Below, piece by piece: positions 1-5,074 of a DNA stretch of 6,206 nucleotides. A model generated the notes under the pieces. The model saw nothing but the letters and a program-made list of their open reading frames with translations, ran no database searches and had not been told where the DNA came from. The translations under genes and the position numbers were made by a program. The stretch covers positions 1 through 6,206 of the forward strand of contig JACNJP010000236.1 in NCBI GenBank assembly GCA_014382465.1, written 5' to 3'. The DNA comes from Planctomycetota bacterium. Lineage in GTDB: Bacteria; Planctomycetota; UBA1135. Each line of letters begins with the position of its first letter. Positions within the stretch are counted from its first letter, which is position 1.

Positions 1-117
1 GCGGGGCGTGTCCCGGACGCCGTCGTAATGCGGGGGGGCGGCGGCCGCCGGCGCCGGGGCGCGGAGGCCGAGGAGCAGGGCGCAGGGGGCGGGGAGGGCG
101 GGGCGGGTTCGAGGCAT
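1..117 (-). CDS. Partial CDS, N-terminus of probable exported protein
   Basis: The reading frame opens with an ATG at 117-115 and stays open for 39 codons to the left edge, so only the N-terminus is present. The first residues (MPRTRPALP) are basic, followed by a short hydrophobic stretch (CALLLGL) and an Ala/Pro-rich segment ending in AAAAPP. This resembles a secretion signal with a cleavage site near residues 25-28, although an Arg inside the hydrophobic stretch weakens the core. The mature part visible begins HYDGVRD, which I do not recognise. It lies 36 nt downstream of the ThuA lipoprotein gene on the same strand, so it is probably the fourth gene of that operon. No convincing Shine-Dalgarno sequence precedes the ATG. 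Because GC-rich DNA keeps frames open by chance, existence of the gene is an inference from position and the signal-like start. Confidence 0.45.
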   Translation of the reverse strand, partial: MPRTRPALPAPCALLLGLRAPAPAAAAPPHYDGVRDTPR

Positions 118-153
118 CAGCGGCGGGGGGCGTGAGGGCAAAAGGCCGGGGGA

Positions 154-906
154 TCAGGGCGCCGGCAGCAGCCCGGCGGTCCACGCCACGCCGCGCCGGT
201 AGAGCTCGCGCGCGCCCTCCGCCTGGTAGGCGGCGACGTCGTGGCCGAGAGTGCTCAGGAAGACGCGGCCGGCGCCGGGCCGGCGGACCAGCGCCATCGG
301 GTAGCGGTCGCCGTCGAGCTTCGAGTGAGCCTCGGCCAGCACCTCGATCGTGGCGCTGCCGACCAGGCAGGTGTAGAGCTCGTCGGTGGTCGAGAAGGGC
401 TGGAGGCCGGCGGTCACCGGGTGCGAAGCCGTGACCGGCTCGACCCGGAAGGGGCCGTAGGGGTCGTGGTGGCGGCGGCCGACGGGCGGCGGGTCGCCGA
501 ACCAGACGCGGCCGACCAGGGCCTCGAAGTCGTCGCGGAACTCCTGGAAGGCGCCGCAGCCGAAGTGGACCAGCACCAGGCCGCCGCCGCCGCGGACGTA
601 GCGGTCGAGGCGCTCGAAGGCGGCGCGGCCGGGCACCGCCGGGTCCTCGTTCTTGAAGTGGACGATGACGGCGGCGTAGGGCGACAGGTCGGTGGTGGCG
701 ACCGCCCGCAGGTCCTCGAGCACCTCGACCTGCAGCCGCGGGTTCTCCTCGAGCAGGGCCTTCAGCACCGGGGTGGTCGCCGGCCAGTCGTGGTGGGCGT
801 CCTCGCCGGTCAGGATCAGGACCCGGGCCGGCAGCTCGGGCGCGGCGGGAGGGGCGGCGCCGCAACCGGCGAGCAGCAGCAGCGGGAGAGCGGAGAGCAT
901 TCTCAT
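154..906 (-). CDS. ThuA-domain lipoprotein (trehalose-utilisation-like)
   Basis: This 250-residue protein begins with a lipoprotein signal: MRM, a Leu-rich core, then the lipobox L12-A13-G14-C15. It should be lipidated at Cys15 and anchored outside the cytoplasm. Residues about 28-247 form a ThuA-like domain, a class I glutamine-amidotransferase-like fold. Visible family features are the first strand and loop (VLILTGEDAHHDW, 29-41), the strand YAAVIVHF (77-84), the glycine-rich GGGGLVLVHFGCGAF (106-120), RHHDPYGPF (145-153) with SHPVTAGL (161-168), DELYTC (175-180), and the closing strand and turn GRVFLSTLGHD (213-223). ThuA proteins act with Gfo/Idh/MocA dehydrogenases in 3-keto-sugar metabolism, and the gene lies 9 nt after such a dehydrogenase. 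The start at 906 is preferred over the in-frame ATG at 900 because AGGAG lies 6 nt before it. Substrate and catalytic activity are not established from sequence; many family members are uncharacterised. Confidence 0.9.
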   Translation of the reverse strand: MRMLSALPLLLLAGCGAAPPAAPELPARVLILTGEDAHHDWPATTPVLKALLEENPRLQVEVLEDLRAVATTDLSPYAAVIVHFKNEDPAVPGRAAFERLDRYVRGGGGLVLVHFGCGAFQEFRDDFEALVGRVWFGDPPPVGRRHHDPYGPFRVEPVTASHPVTAGLQPFSTTDELYTCLVGSATIEVLAEAHSKLDGDRYPMALVRRPGAGRVFLSTLGHDVAAYQAEGARELYRRGVAWTAGLLPAP

Positions 907-912
907 GGCCAG

Positions 913-917
913 CTCCT
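913..917 (-). promoter_or_regulatory. Ribosome binding site of the ThuA lipoprotein gene
   Basis: On the minus strand the sequence reads TAGGAGCTGGCCATG. The stop codon TAG of the oxidoreductase gene contributes to a perfect AGGAG, 6 nt before the ATG at 906. This fixes the start and makes termination/reinitiation coupling between the two genes likely. It is the clearest ribosome binding site on the minus strand. Confidence 0.8.
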
Positions 918-2223
918 AGAGCATCTGGGTGATGCCCGGGTAGGGCAGGGGGTAGTTGCCGGTCTCGTCCTGGGTGGTGGGCGGCGGCGTGGCGAAGCTG
1001 GCCTCGTCCGGCGCCGGGCCGAACTGCAGCCCGGAGGCGGCGATCTCGTCCCACTTGACCGGCTTGCCGGTGTAGCAGGAGACCTGGCCCATCACCGTCT
1101 GCAGGGTGCTGTTGGCCATGTGGAAGCCGCTGTTGATCGGTTCGTTGGTGCGCACCGCCTCGATCAGCGCCGTCTGCTCGGCCTGATAGGGGTCGTTGTG
1201 CTCGCCCTCGAAGCGCCAGGGTCTCTCGCCCTCGATGCGGCCCCGGTCGAGGTGGCAGACGCCCTTCGAGCCCATGATCACGTCGCCCGAGTTGTTGTAG
1301 CAGCCGACCTGGGTGCGGCACAGGGCGTAGAGCCGCGGGCCGCTGGCGTACTCGTAGACCGCGGTGTGGTGGTCGAACATGTCGCCGTAGACCTCGCCGA
1401 AGCCCGATGAGCGGCCGCCGAGCCCGAAGCACCAGCTCGGCATCTCCTCGCCGAGGATCCACGCCATGCGGTCGACGTTGTGGACCAGCGACTGGGTGAC
1501 GTCGTCGCCCGACAGCCAGCGGAAGTGGTACCAGTTGCGGAACTGGAACTCGGTCTCGGTCATCGCCGGGTCGCGCGGCTCGAGGCGGTATGGCCCGCGC
1601 AGGAACATCGACTGCATCGCCACGACGTCGCCGATGGCGCCGTCGTGGATGCGCTCGACCGCCGCGCGGTAGCTGTTCTGGAAGCGGCTCTGGAGGCCCG
1701 AGAGCAGGCTCAGCCCCTTCTCCTCGGCCAGGTCGCAGGCGGCCTGCATGCGCCGCACGCCGACCGGGTCGATGCCGTGCGGCTTCTCGACGAAGACGTG
1801 CTTGCCGGCCCGGATCGCCGCCTCGGCGTACATCGGGTGGAATTTGGAGGCGCAGGCGATGATCACGACGTCGACGCAGTCGATCACCTTCTGGTAGCCC
1901 AGGAAGTCGGTGAAGCAGTGCTCGTCGTCGACCTCGACCTGCCCCGGGCGTTCGCGCCGCAGGGCCTCGCGGGCGGTCTGCACGCGGTCGGCGAAGACGT
2001 CGTACATCGCCACCAGCTTGACGAAGGGGCCGGCGGCCAGGCTCTGGGCGGCGGCCCCCGAGCAGCGGCCGCCGCAGCCGATCATGCCGATGCGGATGGT
2101 CTCCTGGCCGGCGGCGTAGGCGCTGCGCGCCAGCGACAGGCTGCCGAGGGCGGCGGCGCCGGCGGCGCTCTCCTTGAGGAAGCTGCGGCGGGTCTTGGTC
2201 TCGCGGGGGTCGGAGTGGGTCAT
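916..2223 (-). CDS. Tat-exported Gfo/Idh/MocA family oxidoreductase
   Basis: This 435-residue protein is a predicted NAD(P)-dependent sugar or polyol oxidoreductase. It starts with a Tat signal: TRRSFLK (11-17), an Ala/Gly/Leu-rich core, and a likely signal peptidase site at AYA/A (35-38). The Rossmann domain follows, with IRIGMIGCGGR (43-53) as the dinucleotide loop and the acidic D75 after the second strand. The family's EKP motif is at 146-148, with K147 the expected catalytic lysine. The C-terminal half has NWYHFRWLSGDD (230-241) and LVHNVD (246-251), placing H248 and D251 where this family has active-site residues. Tat export suggests folding with bound cofactor before transport, as in Zymomonas glucose-fructose oxidoreductase. 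The start overlaps the TetR stop as ATGA (2223-2220) without a clear Shine-Dalgarno, so translation is probably coupled. The adjacent ThuA gene supports a ThuB-like sugar dehydrogenase role; the substrate is unknown. Confidence 0.93.
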   Translation of the reverse strand: MTHSDPRETKTRRSFLKESAAGAAALGSLSLARSAYAAGQETIRIGMIGCGGRCSGAAAQSLAAGPFVKLVAMYDVFADRVQTAREALRRERPGQVEVDDEHCFTDFLGYQKVIDCVDVVIIACASKFHPMYAEAAIRAGKHVFVEKPHGIDPVGVRRMQAACDLAEEKGLSLLSGLQSRFQNSYRAAVERIHDGAIGDVVAMQSMFLRGPYRLEPRDPAMTETEFQFRNWYHFRWLSGDDVTQSLVHNVDRMAWILGEEMPSWCFGLGGRSSGFGEVYGDMFDHHTAVYEYASGPRLYALCRTQVGCYNNSGDVIMGSKGVCHLDRGRIEGERPWRFEGEHNDPYQAEQTALIEAVRTNEPINSGFHMANSTLQTVMGQVSCYTGKPVKWDEIAASGLQFGPAPDEASFATPPPTTQDETGNYPLPYPGITQML

Positions 2224-2819
2224 GAGGAAACGGGGGCAGGAGCGGGCTGGAAGGGGGGAGCGGACAGGATTCCGAGCAGGCCGGCGACCACCGCGCGCTG
2301 CTCCTCGGCGTCGCCGATCCGGGGCTCGAAGGCGGCGCGCATCTTCACGCCCTCCATGGCCGCGAGCATCAGGTCGACGGCGGCGCGGCTGTCGACGATT
2401 TCGAGCTGGCCGGCGGCTTCGACGGCCATCAGCAGGCCGACGTACATCTCGCGCACGGTGTCGTAGAACTGGGCCCAGCCCTTGCGGACCTCGTCGTCCT
2501 GCAGGAGCCGCGCGAAGATCTCGGTGGTGAAGACGCGGTTGCCGCGGTCGAGCACGCAGGTGCGCACCGACAGCTCGAGTACGCGGGTGAGCCGCTCGAG
2601 CGGGTCGGCCAGGCTGGCCAGCGCCTCGTGCACCCTCCGCTGGTAGCCGCGGTAGTAGTGGGCGCAGGCGGCGTGCACGACCTCCTGCTTGGAGCGGTAG
2701 TGGCTGTAGAAGCTGCCCTTGGTCACCCCGGCGTGGGCGGCGATCTCATCGATGGTGACCGCCTCGAAGCCGGACTCCGAGAACAGCTCGAAGGCGCTCT
2801 CGGCCAGCTTGGCGGGCAT
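2220..2819 (-). CDS. TetR/AcrR family transcriptional regulator
   Basis: This 199-residue protein is a one-component repressor. The N-terminal DNA-binding domain is clear: KLAESAFELFSESGF (4-18), then the helix-turn-helix TIDEIAAHAGVTKGSFYSHY (22-41) and the SK pair at 43-44 that closes the domain. The remaining roughly 150 residues are the variable helical ligand-binding and dimerisation domain, so the ligand cannot be inferred. The frame is open upstream to an ATG at 2972, but the extra 51 residues are unlike TetR proteins and cover the putative promoter and operator, so the ATG at 2819 was chosen. A GTG at 2840 and a TTG at 2822 are alternatives; none has a good ribosome binding site. It is first in the operon and shares ATGA with the oxidoreductase start. 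Autoregulation and control of the sugar genes are likely; control of the divergent molybdoenzyme is possible. Confidence 0.9.
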   Translation of the reverse strand: MPAKLAESAFELFSESGFEAVTIDEIAAHAGVTKGSFYSHYRSKQEVVHAACAHYYRGYQRRVHEALASLADPLERLTRVLELSVRTCVLDRGNRVFTTEIFARLLQDDEVRKGWAQFYDTVREMYVGLLMAVEAAGQLEIVDSRAAVDLMLAAMEGVKMRAAFEPRIGDAEEQRAVVAGLLGILSAPPFQPAPAPVSS

Positions 2820-3031
2820 CAAGGGGGCGGCGCGGGGCACCTGTCGAAGGATACCGATGAGTATCAGCAATGGGAGGAGAATCCGAATGAGGGCCAGGAA
2901 AACCTCCAGGAGGCCATTCGAGGAGCGGCCGGAACTCAGGATCCGGAAACCCTTCAGTCTCTCGAGGTCCATCCGCGGCGAGCGGAATTCGCCCGCCCGC
3001 CCACCTATGCTGAGCTGTTCGGTCCTCGCCG
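2820..3031. promoter_or_regulatory. Divergent intergenic region, TetR operon / molybdoenzyme operon
   Basis: These 212 bp separate the two divergent blocks and must hold the promoters for the TetR gene and probably the molybdoenzyme gene. The part from about 2843 to 2970 is visibly less GC-rich than the flanking genes, as expected for a control region. It contains an inverted repeat at 2850-2865. A weak -10-like TATGCT lies at 3006-3011 on the plus strand, without a recognisable -35. A minus-strand GATACT falls inside the inverted repeat. No promoter can be assigned with confidence, and sigma-factor preference in this organism is unknown. A plus-strand GGGAGGAGA at 2872-2880 precedes an ATG at 2887 whose frame does not match the molybdoenzyme. 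Confidence 0.6.
2850..2865. promoter_or_regulatory. Candidate TetR operator, inverted repeat
   Basis: The sequence GATAC-CGATGA-GTATC is a perfect 5-bp inverted repeat with a 6-bp spacer, 16 bp in total. It lies 31 nt upstream of the chosen TetR start and about 170 nt upstream of the molybdoenzyme start. Size, symmetry and position fit TetR-family operators, which often sit in the promoter between the regulator and a divergent gene. No second copy was noticed in the window. Short arms like these can arise by chance, so the assignment is inferred mainly from location. Confidence 0.45.
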
Positions 3032-5074
3032 ATGCCGACCTACACCTCCGCCTGCCCGCGCAACTGCTACAGCACCTGCGGCCTCGAGCTGACCGTCGAG
3101 GACGGCCGCCTGCGCGCCATCGCCGGGCATCCGGACTGCCTCGCCACCGCCGAAGGGCCGTGCTTGAAGGGGCTGGCCTACGTCGAGCGGGTGGTCTCCC
3201 CCGACCGGATCCTGCGGCCGCTGGCGCGCGGCGAGGACGGCGTCCACCGCCCGGTCTCCTGGGACGAAGCGCTGTCGCAGATCGTGGAGCGGCTCGAGCC
3301 CTTGCGCGCGACCAGTTTGCAGCAGTCGCTGTTCTACTACGCCGGCAGCGGCACCAAGGGGCTGCTCAACTCCTGCGGCGAGGCCTTCTGGCGGTCCTTC
3401 GGCGGCTACACCACCACCTACGGCGACCTGTGCTGGCCGGCCGGGCTCGAGGCCACCCGCCTGACCCTGGGCGCCAACCTGCACAACGCGCCCGAGGACC
3501 TCGCCGCCGCCAAGCTGATCGTCTTCTGGGGCAAGAACCCGGCCGAGACCAACGTCCACCAGATGGTGGTCGTCGACCAGGCGCCGCGCCGCGGCGCCCG
3601 GGCGGTCGCGACCGACCCGCGCGGGACCCCGACCGCCGAGCGGGCCGACCTGCTGATCCAGCCGCGCCCGGGCACCGACGCCGCGCTGGCCCTGGCCGTG
3701 GCGCAGGTCCTGATCGCCGACGACAAGACCGACCGCGCCTTCCTCCGCGCCCACGCGCTCGGCTACGACGAGTTCGCCGCGCGCGCCGCCGAGTGGCCGC
3801 CCGCCCGCGCCGCCGAGCTGTGCGGCGTGCCGGTGGAGCAGATCCGCGAGCTCGCCGCCCTGCTCGGCCTGGTCAAGCCGGCGACCATCAACGCCGGCTT
3901 CGGCATGCAGCGCTTCAGCAACGGCGGCCAGACCATGCGCGCCATCCTGGCGCTGGTGGCGCTCACCGGCAACCTCGGCAAGCCGGGCGCCGGCTGGGTG
4001 TTCGCCAACCTCCAGACCGACGTCTTCGGCGCCGAGCAGGATCCGCTGGCCTTCTACCCGCCCGCGGCGCCGGACGGGATCGCGCGGGTGTCGGTGTCGA
4101 CCGCCCGCCTCGGCCCCGACCTGCTGGCCCAGACCGGCCCGCCGGTGCGGATGGCCTGGATCGAGCGCGGCAACCCCGCCTGCCAGAACCCCGAGACCGG
4201 CGCGGTGCTCGCCGCCCTGCGCGCCCTCGACTTCGTGGTCGTGGTCGACCAGTTCCTGACCGACACCGCGCGCGAGGCCGACTTGGTCTTGCCGGCCAAG
4301 ACCCTGTTCGAGCAGTCGGACGTCATCGGCGCCTACTGGCACGGCTCCCTGCAGCTCAAGCAGAAGGTGCTCGAGCCGCCCGGCGAGGTGAAGCCCGAGA
4401 CCGAGGTCTACCGCGAGCTCGGCGCGCGGCTCGGGCTGGCGCTCGGCGACGCCTTGCCGCGAGCCGGCGACGCCGGCGTCGAGGCCTGGCTGCAGGCCAG
4501 GCTGGACCCCCTGGGCCTGAGCCTCGAGCAGCTCCGGCAGGGGCCGGTGCCGGTGCCGGGCTACCGGGCAGTTGCCTTCGAGGACCTGCGCTTCCCGACC
4601 CCGTCCGGCAAGATCGAGCTGCTGAGCGCCGAGGCCGCAGCCCGCTGGGGCGTCGACCCGCTGCCCGGCTTCGTCGAGCTGGTCGAGGCGCCCGCCGCCG
4701 CCGACGCCGGACCTGCCGGCCGCCTGCAGCTCCTGACGCCGAACACCAAGGACCGGATCCACTCCCAGTTCGGCAACCTGCGCATGATCCAGGCGCTCGG
4801 CGCCGGACCGGCGGTCGAGATCCACCCGGCTGACGCCGCGGCCCGCGGCATCGCCGACGGTGTGCGGGTGGCGGTCTCCAACCCGCGCGGACGCCTGGTC
4901 CTGCCGGCCCGCTGGAACGGCGGGCTGCGCCGCGGCTGCGTCTCGATCTTCAACGGCGTCTGGGGCCAGGAGGGCGGCCCGGTGAACCTGCTGAGCCCCG
5001 CCCGCGAGACCGACCTCGGCCACGGCGCGGCCTTCCACGACGTCCTGGTGGAGGTGGAGCCCGCTCGTGACTGA
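3032..5074 (+). CDS. Molybdopterin oxidoreductase catalytic subunit, DMSO reductase family
   Basis: This 680-residue protein should bind a bis-pyranopterin Mo or W cofactor and one [4Fe-4S] cluster. The cluster motif is right at the N-terminus: C8-x3-C12-x3-C16-x27-C44, followed by K46. YGDLCWPAG (130-138) places C134 where family members carry the metal-ligand Ser, Cys or Sec. Cofactor-domain motifs follow: FWGKNPAETN (165-174), TDPRGTPTAERAD (194-206), PRPGTDAALA (211-220), the RFSNGGQ region (about 290-300) and RGNPACQNP (379-387). The C-terminal dinucleotide-binding domain runs from LQLLTPNTK (565) to about 675. An in-frame TGA at 3011-3013 leaves ATG 3032 as the only plausible start, so there is no Tat signal and the subunit should be cytoplasmic. 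The weak upstream Shine-Dalgarno is odd. It overlaps the Fe-S/anchor gene by 8 nt, forming a DmsABC-like complex. The substrate (S-oxide, N-oxide, sulfur compound or other) is undetermined. Confidence 0.93.
   Translation: MPTYTSACPRNCYSTCGLELTVEDGRLRAIAGHPDCLATAEGPCLKGLAYVERVVSPDRILRPLARGEDGVHRPVSWDEALSQIVERLEPLRATSLQQSLFYYAGSGTKGLLNSCGEAFWRSFGGYTTTYGDLCWPAGLEATRLTLGANLHNAPEDLAAAKLIVFWGKNPAETNVHQMVVVDQAPRRGARAVATDPRGTPTAERADLLIQPRPGTDAALALAVAQVLIADDKTDRAFLRAHALGYDEFAARAAEWPPARAAELCGVPVEQIRELAALLGLVKPATINAGFGMQRFSNGGQTMRAILALVALTGNLGKPGAGWVFANLQTDVFGAEQDPLAFYPPAAPDGIARVSVSTARLGPDLLAQTGPPVRMAWIERGNPACQNPETGAVLAALRALDFVVVVDQFLTDTAREADLVLPAKTLFEQSDVIGAYWHGSLQLKQKVLEPPGEVKPETEVYRELGARLGLALGDALPRAGDAGVEAWLQARLDPLGLSLEQLRQGPVPVPGYRAVAFEDLRFPTPSGKIELLSAEAAARWGVDPLPGFVELVEAPAAADAGPAGRLQLLTPNTKDRIHSQFGNLRMIQALGAGPAVEIHPADAAARGIADGVRVAVSNPRGRLVLPARWNGGLRRGCVSIFNGVWGQEGGPVNLLSPARETDLGHGAAFHDVLVEVEPARD
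5051..5059 (+). promoter_or_regulatory. Ribosome binding site selecting the GTG start of the Fe-S/anchor gene
   Basis: GAGGTGGAG, inside the last codons of the catalytic subunit gene, ends 7 nt before the GTG at 5067. No ATG occurs in that frame before the Fe-S motifs, so this purine-rich site supports the GTG start and the 8-nt overlap between the two genes. Confidence 0.65.

Noticed and set aside
118..153. Possible terminator between the ThuA gene and the left-edge CDS
   Set aside because: The 36-nt gap is GC-rich but shows no stem-loop followed by a T-run on the minus strand.
241..1410. Plus-strand open frame of 389 codons across the ThuA and oxidoreductase genes
   Set aside because: It is antisense to two well-supported genes and low in complexity, with no motif.
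1480..2466. Plus-strand open frame of 328 codons across the oxidoreductase and TetR genes
   Set aside because: It is antisense to supported genes, has repetitive Ala/Gly/Val/His composition and no domain.
2903..2913. Small palindrome CCTCC-A-GGAGG in the intergenic region
   Set aside because: It is only 11 bp, with no extension of the arms and no second copy noticed; it is too short and too common in purine/pyrimidine-rich DNA to call an operator or a terminator.
2719..4833. Long plus-strand open frame of 704 codons overlapping the molybdoenzyme in another frame
   Set aside because: The product is Arg/Pro/Ala-rich with no recognisable domain, and the neighbouring frame carries all the molybdopterin family motifs.
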